A stretch of 64,000 bases of DNA from Labia minor (Eukaryota; Arthropoda; Insecta; Dermaptera; Spongiphoridae). The number at the start of each line of letters is the position of its first letter. Within the stretch, counting starts at the first letter, position 1. This document shows, piece by piece, positions 1 to 11,165 of this stretch. The stretch lies in NCBI GenBank assembly GCA_963082975.1, contig OY720350.1:46206734-46270733 (forward strand), in the 5' to 3' direction. The position numbers and the translations under genes are program-made. The notes below the pieces were generated by a model. It was not told the DNA's origin. It saw nothing but the letters and a program-made list of their open reading frames with translations, and ran no database searches.

Positions 1-400
1 CAACAAAATTTTTATTTTAAACAATCTTAACGTTAGAAAATATTAAAATGTATATAATTGGTTAAATCTATTATTATAGTTAATTTCAGTAGTTTTATTT
101 TTACAAAGTCATCATAGTAGGCAGTTAGCCTAAACATATTAATATAAGTATTTATATAAAATCTGAGAGACTCTTCTATTAATGATGATCATTCATGCGA
201 CCAATCACAAACTTGAGTACCTTACCAACAAATTATTTATTGAGATGGTCAGTAATAAGTTCAAATTATTTTTTATTTTTCAAGATGAATTCAAATGAAT
301 GAATGAATTAATGAATTAATGTGGATTATTCGTATTTTCTTCTTCCAAAATTTTTACCATCAAACTAATTATTATTAAAAGTGAGGTGAAAAAAAAAAAT
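1..400. other. AT-rich sequence, nothing recognised
   Basis: A short degenerate GAATGAAT-type run lies near 291-320. No ORF, RNA gene or element end was seen. Confidence 0.6.
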
Positions 401-847
401 CTGGAGTGTCTCCACTCTCGCAAATTTGAATTGGATTAAATAACATATATTAATTTAAATTAATTAAATTATAAATTAAAATTAATAATTCATATTTATA
501 AAACCAGCGCATGTTTGGCTCTTTGTTGATGGCACCACGTCACGCGTTGGCGCGTGAGATTTGCATTGTTAAAAAAATAATTCTGGTACTTTCAGCGATT
601 CAATCAAGCTGAAATTCTATATATAGCAGTTTTATACAATTATTAATCATGTGAAAAATTATCAAACATATATCTTTTTTTTTACGGTCACTTTAGAAGA
701 AAAACAATCAAAGCGTTGTAGGTAATGACCCTCTTCCGGTTGAGCTACATTTCTCAAAAGTTGATAGAAAACTATGAATTTTGAATAATACCCATGTACC
801 AAATTTCATCATTCTAGCTCAAACCGTTTTTGCTCTTACGAGACAGT
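401..847 (-). mobile_element. Family A copy A1, internally deleted
   Basis: The hairpin end of family A (CTGGAGTGTCTCCACTC on the plus strand) is at 401. The copy runs through the AT-rich block and the conserved core, but after GTTTTTGC near 830 it jumps straight to a mutated far end (ACGAGACAGT, 838-847; usual form GCGAGATAGT). The microsatellite and about 150 bp of conserved sequence are missing, while both ends are kept. The inner inverted-repeat copy after the hairpin is also shortened. Confidence 0.8.
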
Positions 848-1837
848 AATTATTTGCTAAAAATTTGAAATTATTTGTAGAATTGAAATAAATTATTTCA
901 AGAATTTGTGAAGCACACAACAGTTAAGCAGAGAGACCGCTAGATAAAGCAGCCAAGAAATGAGGATGCTGGCAAACGGATACTTAACATTTTGGCAATC
1001 ACGCAGTTTAGTATGGGCGAGTCTGACTGGCTAGTATGCAAGCGCCCTAAATTTTCAATTTCAAAAAAGAATTTTACCTACCTAAAATTGATGTCTAGTT
1101 AAATATAAAAAAACAACATTGACATGGTTATGAGATGTTATTATAAAGGTATTGATCAAAGTCCTTTATGATTAAATGTTTAAATTTTCACTCTGACACT
1201 GCAATTTTTACCAAAACGTTGAGTGTGTTAGTTGTTGAATCTTTTCTATGTAGTCATCAATGTAATTATTTATTTACATTTTAATAGGAATGAAAAAAGG
1301 TCGCTGGTTCAACATTCAGGAAGAATTTACTTTTATTTTATATCCCAATATTGCGAAGGTTTTTTCCGGGTTAGAACAACTCTCTCAGATTTAATTAATA
1401 ATTGAATTATTAATATAAAAATAATCCTATATATAATTTTCATATAATAATTAATGTTAATTAATTTAATAAGTAAATATAAATAATAATCATCCAATCT
1501 AAATTAATAATTCTAGGAATTCTGGTTAGGATAGGTCACTTAATAATATTTTAATTTTTAATTTTAAAGATAATGAGTCAAATTTAATTAATAAAAAAAT
1601 ATTTATAAAATATATATCCACAATTAATATTTTAAATACAGCTAAAGGGTTTTGTTATTGTTGTTTGTATATAAGTATAGGATGAAATTATTATATTTAA
1701 TTTAAGCACATTCGTAACCTTCAATGATTGTATATATTGAGAGATTCGTGAGTTATGAGTAAGAAAAAAAGGGAGAAAAAAAAAACCCTTAAATTTGAAT
1801 TAAATGTTTTTTTTTTTTTTGTTTTTATTGTTTTTTT
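848..1837. other. Unassigned AT-rich sequence
   Basis: Positions 900-1060 and 1290-1375 are less A/T-biased and look unique, but hold no long ORF. The rest is A/T-rich with no element ends that I can define. Confidence 0.5.
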
Positions 1838-1918
1838 TTGTGAAAGATGTAATTGTATAATTTGTATGCCGAATTGGCAAAGGCAAATAAAGATTATTAT
1901 TATTATTATATATTATTA
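1838..1918 (+). mobile_element. 3' end of a non-LTR retrotransposon (LINE)
   Basis: The stretch has a unique 3' UTR-like segment, a polyadenylation-type AATAAA at 1886-1891, and ends in an ATT trinucleotide tail. That is the usual end of many arthropod LINEs. No coding part is attached, as expected for a 5'-truncated insertion. The class (R1, I, RTE or Jockey type) cannot be decided from this piece. Confidence 0.5.
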
Positions 1919-1938
1919 CAGCTAAAGAATTAATATTA

Positions 1939-2459
1939 CGAGGGCAGGTCAATAAGTCCGTGACTTTTTGAATTTCCTGTCTCTTAAATGGAATGGCAAG
2001 ACTATTCCTGTCAGCAGGCAACTATCAGCTTACTCCTTTCGAAATTTGAACCAGTTGGGTCTTTTAGTTTTTGTTTAACATCCATTAATAGCAGACTACC
2101 TCGTGATTTGAGAAGAAAATGAAAAAAGTGAATTTCCATTAAAATCCAAGAATTGGGATACGAATTGCTTCCACATCTGCCCTATTCTCCTGATTTAGCC
2201 CCGGGTGACTATTTCATGTTTCCAAACCTGAAGAAATGGTTCGGCGGAAAGAGATTTGACTCCAACGATGAAATAATCTCACAAACAAATCTATTTTGAT
2301 GTCCTCGACATATCTTATATTTTGGAAGGGATAAACAAATTGGAGAAACGTTGGACAAAGTGTATAGAGCTCAAGGAGTCTACGTTAAAAAATAAAATTA
2401 TTTTTTATCCAAAAACCTATGTCCATTTTTAAAGTCACGGACTTATTGACCTGCCCTCG
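1939..2459 (+). mobile_element. Mariner element, non-autonomous, copy M1
   Basis: Terminal inverted repeats of about 28 bp begin CGAGGGCAGGTCAATAAG on both sides. The left flank is TA; the right flank now reads AT, so the target duplication has decayed. The left part keeps sequence from the region in front of the transposase start, ending in an ATG near 2120. It is then joined to the C-terminal transposase region, so most of the gene is deleted. Two related copies lie at 25.3 and 61.4 kb. Confidence 0.88.
2162..2396 (+). pseudogene. Mariner transposase C-terminal remnant
   Basis: The translation gives ELLPHLPYSPDLAPGDYF followed by MFPNLKKWFGGKRFDS. This is the third catalytic region of mariner transposases (YSPDLAPxDYF, where the last Asp is the third residue of the DD34D triad). 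A stop at about 2297-2299 and a change of frame follow. The last part (ILEGINKLEKRWTKCIELK) matches the usual mariner C-terminus in another frame. The DNA-binding domain and the first two catalytic Asp residues are absent, so no active transposase can be made. Confidence 0.85.
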
Positions 2460-2590
2460 ATTCTTACAATTAGTCAAAAAAGGTAACTTTTCCATTCAAA
2501 TTTTAGCTCCTACCTCATATGTATATTTCTGATAGTTTAAATTAATATAAAATTTAAAAAAATAATTTAAAACTATTGCTCTATATAATT

Positions 2591-3246
2591 ACCGACCGAC
2601 GATAGTAAAGGAGGTATTGTTTTCACACCAAATTTCACATGTGGAGATTTTTACATATCTCCACGAATCATGCATTTTCTAAACAGAAAAAAGTATTTTT
2701 AGCATGATGTCTGTCCGTCCGTCTGTCCGTCCGTCTGTCCGTCCGTCTGTCCGTCCGTATAGATGTGTACAGCCTGAACGGCTCAACCGATTTTGATGAA
2801 ATTTGGTATATTTACTTAATGCATCAGTGGGATGAATTGATCAACTTTTGGTGCAAATCCGGAAACCGGAAGTGGTAGTATTAGCGACCGACGATAGGAA
2901 GGGAAGGGTTATTTTCACACCAAATTTCACACGAGGAGATTTTTTTATATATCACCACGAATCATACACTTTGTATTAGTTTTATCCTCGGAAAAATCAT
3001 ATTTATTAGTTTTATCTTGATTTAAAATTATATGACGTCATCCAGTCATTCATGACGTCACAGCCTGGTCTTACATATATATCATAAATAAAATAAAATT
3101 AAAAATGTTTATATTTATTATTTATGTATTCATATCTGTTTTTTATTACATTAATAGATATATTAAAATTATTTGAAATTGTTTCTGTATCTAGAAATTA
3201 ATTTACTTCAAACCGTCGGTCGGTTCGGACCTGGCCACAGGTCAAC
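2591..3246 (+). mobile_element. Family B copy B1 (Helentron/DINE-1-like)
   Basis: The sense strand starts ACCGACCGACGATAGT. Near its 3' end is the inverted copy CGTCGGTCGGT, followed by a hairpin with stem GACCTG/CAGGTC and loop GCCA, then AACTTATTT. Inside are a (GTCT/GTCC)n microsatellite (about 2708-2758), the core CGGCTCAACCGATTTTG plus ATGAAATTTGGTA (2776-2808), an ACCGGAAGTGG box, and two TGACGTCA palindromes near 3033 and 3053. The first ~110 bp are repeated at 2883-2996. Subterminal inverted repeats, a 3' hairpin, a microsatellite and no target duplication are what is described for DINE-1/HINE elements. There is no coding capacity. Confidence 0.75.
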
Positions 3247-3512
3247 TTATTTTTAACTTGAAATTGTTTGTAAGTATATTAAATAAGATAAGATTTACTT
3301 TGACATTGCTTTTTCACATTTTCCATGACGGAATTCAATTTGTTCAGCCAGCTTGGAGTTAAAGTTGTTTCACTGAACTGAAAGCAACGGTTGCATAGTT
3401 AAGGAATGTGCTTGTTTGAAATCAATCCCTTTTTCAGGCGACATCATTAAACAACCTGCTGCTACTGCCGACACTTGCATAACTCCCTACCCCATTTGCA
3501 CTTACTGCTTCT

Positions 3513-3513
<1 letters not shown>
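3247..3513. other. Unassigned, moderately complex sequence
   Basis: Less A/T-biased than its surroundings and apparently single-copy in this window. No ORF or motif recognised. Confidence 0.4.

Positions 3514-3548
<35 letters not shown>
3514..3548. repeat. (TA)n microsatellite
   Basis: About 17 uninterrupted TA units. The overlapping open frame is only the microsatellite translated. Confidence 0.95.
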
Positions 3549-3549
<1 letters not shown>

Positions 3550-3671
3550 TTAAATGCATGCATGAATGACAATCAAAATAATACTAATACTAATAATACG
3601 ATATATACCTATGTATGTATCTATTTACAGCAATCTCTAATATTTTATTTTTTTATATCCGTTTTCTATTT

Positions 3672-3783
3672 TACTATCTCGCCAGAGATAGTATTGCGAT
3701 CACGAAAATTTTCGATGTTGAGATTTTGATGTTTTTATACGTTTTGAAGGTTCCTGAATCATTTTCACTAAGGTTGAGAAAAA

Positions 3784-3843
<60 letters not shown>

Positions 3844-4234
3844 GGCAAGATTACGCAAAAACGGTTTGAGCTAGAATGATGAAATTTGGTACATGGACAT
3901 TATTCAAAATTCATAGTTTTCTATCAACTTTTGAGAAATGTAGCTCAACCGGAAGAGGGTCATTACCTACATGACACATGATTAATAATTGTATAAAACT
4001 GCTATATATAGAATTTCAGCTTGATTGAATTGCTGAAAGTACCAGAATTAATTTTTTAACACTGCAAATCTCACGCGCCAACACGTGCCATGGTGCCATC
4101 AATAAAAAGCCAAACATGCGTTGGTTTAATATTTATTATTTATAATTTATAATTAATTAAATTTAATTTAAATATAATATATTATGTTATTTAATCAATT
4201 CAAATTGCGAGATAGTCGAGTGGAGACACTCCAG
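3672..4234 (+). mobile_element. Family A copy A2, reference orientation
   Basis: This copy shows the family plan. A 5' hairpin ACTATCTC-GCCA-GAGATAGT occupies 3673-3692. A conserved block follows to about 3785, then (GT)n at 3786-3833. The core ACGGTTTGAGCTAGAATG plus ATGAAATTTGGTA lies at 3860-3892 and an AACCGGAAGAGGG box near 3948. An AT-rich stretch leads to GCGAGATAGT (4207-4216), the inverse of the first 10 bases, and a terminal hairpin GAGTG-GAGA-CACTC (4218-4231). About 65 bp present in most copies are missing near 3972. Flanks are T-rich and no target duplication is seen, as for Helentron-type elements. Confidence 0.8.
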
Positions 4235-5036
4235 CTTATTTTCTCTTCTTTCTATTTATAATTCAAACATAAATTTTAATAAATGCCTCCCGAAATACCT
4301 GATTACAAAAAAAATACAAATTATAAAAGAATAAAAATTGGCATCATCTGCCATATACCAATAATCCGATGCCCTCTTGAATCATAGACCCGTATCTTAT
4401 AAATAATAGAGATAATAATGAAATTTCTTCACGATTACAAGTATAAATACTTAATAAATTAAAAAAACACTAAATTTATAAAAAACATAAATGAATGTAT
4501 CACAACAGTCCACTCTTCATTAATAGAAGAATATTTTGTGAAAGACAAATAATCATTTTATTAATGTCTTTATTATGAAGTTGAAATTTTGTTATTATAC
4601 CTATTCTTACAATGTGAAAAATTCAATAAAAATAGAAATAATAAATATAAAAAAATAAAGTATCGAAGCAATGAAGAATATTAAAAAAACTTTTCTTTAT
4701 ATTTCTTGTATTTTATTAAATTGACATAACTGAATCTCGTTTAATAAATATAGATAATTAAATTATTATTTTAGGTCTCTTCTAGAAACAAATTTATAAA
4801 TTAAATATTTAATTTTAATTTTTTTTTTTAATTAAAAAATTTCATAACATATAAAGAACAAATTTATTTCAATTTATTTTTGATTTATAAAAATTATATC
4901 TTACAATAGTACTCTTATAATATTATCTACAATATCGCCCTTAAAACAAATGACCAAATATTAATAATAATAATAATAATAAAATTGAATATTAATAAAG
5001 GGGAAAGTTTTTTGTATAAATAAATAATAAAAAAAT
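4235..5036. other. AT-rich sequence, nothing recognised
   Basis: Long A/T-rich stretch with a TAA trinucleotide run near 4960-4980. No ORF over 60 codons and no element ends seen. Confidence 0.6.
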
Positions 5037-5640
<604 letters not shown>

Positions 5641-6257
5641 AAAAAAAAGTAATTAATAAAATCATAATATATATATAAAAATATATTTCAAACCATGAAC
5701 GAAAGAAATTGTTTCATTAAATAAAATATAGATAAGCTACCTTGTTTTTTTAAAGATCGAGATTTAAAATAAACCAATGAATGTCTGATTCGTTGAGAAG
5801 CCATCTTGTTATTTATCTCGAGAGAAATTTGATGTTAAAATGCTAATTTTCACTAAAATATATATATACTATATAAATAGTCTTTAAATAGAAGTGATAA
5901 TAGATAACAAAAATAAAATAATACATTAAATGTACTACGTAAATATATGAAGGTATTGATAAATAAATAATTTCAGTAGGCAAATTTCAATTTCTTCGTA
6001 ATACTTAAGTATAAATAAATACATAGTATTCTTTTTATTATTATCTTTTCCTGTAAAAAAACGTAAATTTATTATTTTCATCGAATGAGCTGACTCATAA
6101 TTATACTAGTATTTGCAATATAGTTGAAATAAGTGTTAAAAAATATCATACAAGACATATATTATTAAATATCGAGATAAATCTATAATTTATCATATTT
6201 TCTTAAATAATTAAAAAATATGATTTGCGATTCGAAGATATTATTTGCAAAAAAGAT
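5641..6257. other. AT-rich sequence, nothing recognised
   Basis: A/T-rich with short TA runs. No ORF or element boundary found. Confidence 0.6.
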
Positions 6258-6442
6258 TCTAATAATAATAATCATCATCATCATCATCTTTCAATCTCTG
6301 TGGCTGTACGGAACTGGAAAGTTCTTGGTCGCAGCAATCACATTTCTCCAAGTGTCCATAGCCATAACCATCCAACTCCTACCCTCTCCAATCTCTCTCT
6401 CGTCCCTGTTCAAGCGGACGTTTCTCAATCAGTCTCCCCACC
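6258..6442 (-). mobile_element. LINE 3'-end fragment with trinucleotide tail
   Basis: The minus strand matches the end of the LINE at 42.4 kb: GGTGGGGAGACTGATTG, AAACGTCCGCTTG, then a GTTCCGTACAGCCACAGA ending and a (GAT)n(TAT)n tail at about 6258-6290. About 40-50 nt present in the 42.4 kb copy are missing and no frame stays open on the minus strand. The plus-strand frame with a poly-His run is the tail read in the wrong direction. Confidence 0.75.
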
Positions 6443-7171
6443 AATATATTTTTCGCATAATAATAATTTTATTTTAATTTATTTTCAAGATGTTTACATA
6501 AACTCTTTAAGTATAAAGTTTATCAGTATAAAAAAATATTTATTTATTTATTTTGTGTTTACTTTTGTGTTTTTTTTTAACTGTATCCGATTATATAAAT
6601 ATTTTTATTTTTTTAAATATTTTCTCAATTAATATATTTCATATAAATTTTCACTATTAGATTTTATTCTCAACTAAATTCTTTTGCGGTTGATAGAAAG
6701 TAGATATAAAGCATTTATTTCTCCACTCTTTTCTTAAAAGGAACCTTGAACTAGGAGGCGGGAGTTAGAGGGATTTGCGCATTCTTTCCATTTCTCAGAA
6801 TTGCTCACTTAAAGTTCAAGGGATTTCTTGATAAAGTATTATCAGTCAACCACCCCAACGCAACAAAAGAATGACTACTGTTCTATGTATTTGATCAGTA
6901 AATTACTTCTCATTAACAGATTAAGATAAATTAAAACAAAAGATATTAAATATCAAGATTATAACTTCTTTGTCAATAGTGACAATTTTTTTTTTAATAG
7001 TGAAATTTTATCAGAATCTTTTACATTTCCTAATATTGGTATGTGTGTATAAATGATTAAAATAATTAAATAAAAAAAAACAAACTTTTTTTATTTTAGG
7101 TTATGTTTTTGATTTCTAATCTATTTTTTCTCATTTATTTGAAAATTTTCATAAAGATTATTTTAAATAAG
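6443..7171. other. AT-rich sequence, nothing recognised
   Basis: Positions 6730-6880 are slightly richer in G/C (AGGAGGCGGGAGTTAGAGGG near 6753) and look unique. No ORF or RNA signature found. Confidence 0.5.
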
Positions 7172-7772
7172 CTGGAGTGTCTCCACTCGACTATCTCGCA
7201 ATTTGAATTGGATTAAATAACATAATATATTATATTTAAATTAAATTTAATTAATTATAAATTATAAATAATAAATATTAAACCAGAGCATGTTTGGCTT
7301 TTTGTTGATGGCACCACGTCACGTGTTGGCGCGTGAGATTTGCAGTGTTAAAAAATTAATTCTGGTACTTTCAGCGATTCAATCAAGCTGAAATTCTATA
7401 TATAGCAGTTTTATACAATTATTAATCATGTGAAAAATTATCAAACATATATCTTTATTTTTACGGTCACTTTAGAGGAAAAAATATCAAAACGTTGTAG
7501 GTAATGACCCTCTTCCGGTTGAGCTACATTTCTCAAAAGTTGATAGAAAACTATGAATTTTGAATAATGCTCATGTACCAAATTGCATCATTCTAGCTCA
7601 AACCGTTTTTGCGTAATCTTGTCTACATACATACACACACATACACACACACACACAGACATTTTTCTCAACCTTAGTGAAAATGATTCAGGAACCTTCA
7701 AAACGTATAAAAACATCAAAATCTCAACATCGAAAATTTTCGTGATCGCAATACTATCTCTGGCGAGATAGT
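7172..7772 (-). mobile_element. Family A copy A4, full length
   Basis: Intact hairpin end at 7172 and perfect GCGAGATAGT end at 7763-7772. The microsatellite is a short mixture of ACAT and AC units (about 7624-7657). Outside the hairpin the plus strand reads AATAAG; in sense direction this gives CCAGCTTATTT, as in copy A2 and like the end of family B. Confidence 0.88.
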
Positions 7773-9005
7773 AAAAATTAACAAATTCATTTATAATTAT
7801 ATTTAAAAAAATATTATTAATCTAGTCCGCCGAATTTGAGGACGCCTAGAATTAATAATTAATTTTTAAAAAACGTGAAGGGTGGCTAAAGGGCATGCGC
7901 CCCCCCAAAAAAAAAAAAATAAAAAAAAAGAAAGGTATTATTTAATAATTTGGAATGGATTTTTATAATAAGAATAATTGAGTTATAATAAATTTTATAA
8001 AAATTACATACTATATTTTCATAAATATAATAAATTGTAAGTAATATATATTATATAACCCCTAAATAAAGATAAGTGGTGGAAACAGGGGATGTTATCT
8101 TATCCAAAGTGATTGTTTTAAATGACTTCATAATGACGGTGTCTGATTTCTTCTTTCAAGTGTGAAGTGTTCACTTCAAATCCAATTTGTTAATAAAGGA
8201 ATTCTTTGATCGTCCTATAGTCAGGGTCAAATAAAGGAGACAAGATCAATGACGTCCTTCAACTTCCTCCTCCGTCCCACCACTTGCCTCTCATTTTTTT
8301 TTTTTTTTTTTTACCAACCATCATTCTTTATTCATCGTTTTCGTGTTAAAAAAAAAACAACTCTACTTCCGATTAGGAAACTGGCGGCCTTCTAAATCTT
8401 GGATCGAGTACTTCCGGGACCGTTACCATGGAATTCCCACAGTGGATATATTTACAAGCTCCAAATCAAGCCAAATACACAATAAAAACATTAGCTTGGA
8501 GATAAATAGAAAGTTGGTACATGCAAAAATATACACAAAATGATTCAACGAATCAAGGAGGTGGCCTTTGATTGGGTAGAATGAAGATGACTGGTTAGCC
8601 ATTATATAAATAGATATAGGCATACACCAATACTAGGAAATTATAATTAGACTTGGCTAAGAGCGAAAGGACATTAATTCATTAAATTAGTATATTAGAA
8701 TAATAAGAATTTAAAAAAATTACCCAAACACATTAAGATCAATTAATTGAGATTAGAGTTAAGTTTATCAAGGAATAAACAATCACTAAATTCAGTAAGT
8801 ATATGGGAAATATACAATATATATATTGAAAAGTAAGTAAAAAGTGAAAGGATAATTTTTATTTTTTATTTTTATGAAAAAGAGGAAACAATTCTGTTAA
8901 GTCATTGGAGACGCTTTCGCTAGAAAATCCAGCTTCCTTTGAACGAGAGGAAATCACTCCCCGAATCTATTCTCTTCGATTTTAGTCCACTTTGAAAATC
9001 TCTCT

Positions 9006-9008
<3 letters not shown>
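7773..9008. other. AT-rich sequence with weak repeat match
   Basis: Positions 7825-7905 (GAATTTGAGG, then GGGTGGCTAAAGGGC, then a C run) resemble 56640-56730 and may be one decayed repeat family. Positions 8210-8620 and 8880-9000 are moderately complex and look unique. Two overlapping 66-codon frames on opposite strands at 8343-8623 have no recognisable similarity and I do not call them genes. Confidence 0.4.

Positions 9009-9048
<40 letters not shown>
9009..9048. repeat. (TA)n microsatellite
   Basis: About 20 uninterrupted TA units. Confidence 0.95.
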
Positions 9049-9054
<6 letters not shown>

Positions 9055-9895
9055 CAATAGGATAAGAAATTAAATAGAGCAGAACAACAACGAATCAAGC
9101 AGGATTATTCTTTAAACAATCTTAAAATAAATATATATTTCTTAAAAAAAAAACATAGAAAGAGTTTTTAAATATGTATTTATGTAGAATAAATCAAATA
9201 AATAATTTTTCATGCAACTGTAAATTAATTTGTTATTTAGTTATTATGACTACTACATAGCAATATATTTGTTATTGTTCTAAATACAACTAATGAAATA
9301 ATAATAATTATAAATTAGTAATTAATTAACAATAAATATACAATTTTATTATTATTAATACATTTTTTTTTAAATTTTCTAACTAATCAAAATTTTAATT
9401 TTTCACTGTAATGAATATTTTCCTTTACTTTTTAAAATTGATCATTTAATCCAAATCAATAATAAATCAATGGCATACAAATAAGTAAGTATATTCAAGG
9501 TGGGTTTGAAAACTAATATGAATATCAAAAATAAAGGCAATTGATTTTTTTTAAATGAATGTCATGTTATTGCTATGTGGATATGAACCGGATTTAAAAA
9601 TGGCCAGGGGACGATGAAAGAAGAAGATAAAGACTAAGATAGGTTAATCAACTGTCTAGTCAGTCCATTATTCTATTTGTTTAAATATTTTAATAAGGAT
9701 TTATAATATCAGAACTTTAATTTTTCTGTTTTGAAATATATATATATATATATATATACGAGAGATAAAATAAGATTTATTAAACTTTAGCTTGATTTAA
9801 AAAATAACTAAATAAATAAATTTGATGCAAGATAAAAATATTAAACCTAAACAAATTATATATACTAATTATAAGTTGATATTTTATATAACATA
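9049..9895. other. AT-rich sequence, nothing recognised
   Basis: A/T-rich with a short (TA)n near 9738-9758. No ORF or element boundary found. Confidence 0.6.
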
Positions 9896-10342
9896 CTAGC
9901 TGCTCAGAGCGCCTTCGGCGCTCTTCACACCTAGACGGGGGCTCCGCCCCCTGTACCCCCGAGTGGTACATAGTATTTGCTTGACAGTAGTAAAAGGTTT
10001 TCATCCATTTTGTTTCAATCAGTATATTACATAAAACATTCATAGAGATATGTAAGAATACTGTGATATAATTAACGTCAAAATTTTTCGGTCAGACAGA
10101 CAAATATAAAAAATTCTAAACTCACTTTTGGCTTCCAAAGATCATGAAAGGTCTGCAAAAAATTTTAAATTCTGAGCAATGTGCAGACAAAAACCTTTTT
10201 TTATATATATTTTTATATACAGACAGACATGAAAAATTCTAAAGTCACTTTTGGATTCTAGAGGTCATGAAACGCGAAGATATGCAAAAACTTTTAAATT
10301 CTGAGCAATGTGCAGACAAAAACCTTTTTTTATATATATAGA
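9896..10342 (-). mobile_element. Helitron family C copy C1 with duplicated 5' end
   Basis: On the minus strand the element starts TCTATATATATAAAAAAAGG (from 10342) and ends CTAG|T (9896-9899). Just before the end are hairpins GGGGGC-GGA-GCCCCC and GAGCGCC-GAA-GGCGCTC. The 5'-terminal region (GGTTTTTGTCTGCACATTG, CTCAGAATTTAAAA) occurs twice, at about 10155-10210 and 10265-10342, as if a second 5' end had been added. It is non-coding and non-autonomous. The base before the outer 5' end is not the expected A. Confidence 0.85.
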
Positions 10343-10979
10343 CAACTTTAGATTAATATTATATTAAATGATATATTATAAAATTATTATATTAAAAGTA
10401 AAATTTTTTTTTATATTTTAATCAATATAAGTATATGTGTATAGGTATAAGTTTTATAAAAATTATATATATATCATATATCTATATTTAAATCTAGTCT
10501 ATTATAAATATAGCCTCCACATCTAGTTAGAAAAACATTTTTTTTTTTATTTTACTTTAGAATCTAAAAATTTGTGAGTAAATATTTATAAGAAATCTCT
10601 GAAAAATTATTACTGAAATATATAATTTGAAGATTATGTTAATTAGAGAAATAGGAAATAAATAGTTTTCTTATGATCAAATAGGTTATGAAAACTATAA
10701 TATCCAGATATAAGGTAGGGGAAAGTTTTGAAGCCTGAAATATATAAATAAATAATCAATTTAATTGAAATATAATAAATTAATAAAAGAGAAAATTCAA
10801 TAAAACATACTCAGGTAATGTAAAAATTAACTTCTACAATTTTATTTCTTAATAAGAGAAATTTTAATCATTAATTAATTATTTATGTGTATAATAAATA
10901 ATTATGGATTTAATTTATTGATATATTGATATTTGATTTGTGTATAAATGTTAATTAAATTAAATTCAAAATAAAGTAT
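10343..10979. other. AT-rich sequence, nothing recognised
   Basis: Highly A/T-rich; no ORF or element ends seen. Confidence 0.6.
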
Positions 10980-10991
10980 AAAAATTTGATT

Positions 10992-11153
10992 TTTTTTTTT
11001 GGCTTATTCGGAATATATCTCCATTTAGCCAGCTTTCTCAGATTTGTTTATTATTTATATTTATATTTATATATCGATGCACTCGGCGAGGTTTGAACCC
11101 TCGAACTCGAGTCGGCGGACCCGTCACTATAACCTCGCGGCTAAGCTCCCGGT
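10992..11153 (-). mobile_element. tRNA-derived SINE with 12-bp target duplication
   Basis: On the minus strand the head (11153 to about 11067) has an A-box-like TTAGCCGCGAGGTTA and a perfect B box inside a T-arm, CGAGG-GTTCAAA-CCTCG. The body is short and A/T-rich and ends in an A-run at 10992. AAAAATTTGATT flanks both sides (10980-10991 and 11154-11165), the target duplication of LINE-driven retroposition. The acceptor stem does not pair properly, so this is a SINE rather than a functional tRNA gene. Internal A and B boxes would be its RNA polymerase III promoter. Confidence 0.85.
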
Positions 11154-11165
11154 AAAAATTTGATT

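Noticed and set aside
2700-2760. Short regularly spaced repeats as a CRISPR-like array
   Set aside because: They are contiguous GTCT/GTCC units of family B without unique spacers; no cas-like genes and a eukaryotic context.
3475-3869. Two 84-codon frames with Tyr-Ile and Val-Cys repeats
   Set aside because: Translations of the TA and GT microsatellites and of family A copy A2.
6225-6632. 135-codon frame with poly-Asn and poly-His
   Set aside because: The His run is the (ATC)n tail of a LINE fragment read on the wrong strand; the rest is A/T-rich DNA.
7825-7905. Repeat family shared with 56640-56760
   Set aside because: Only short matching words (GAATTTGAGG, AAGGGTGGCTA) in the same order; too weak to define an element.
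9896-9970. GC-rich palindromes like GAGCGCC-GGCGCTC, resembling bacterial intergenic repeats
   Set aside because: They sit at a fixed distance before CTAG|T in four elements with Helitron 5' ends, so they are Helitron 3' hairpins and do not suggest bacterial DNA.
11067-11153. Possible functional tRNA gene
   Set aside because: The T-arm is good, but the acceptor stem does not pair and the segment continues into an A-tail with a target duplication, so it is a SINE head.
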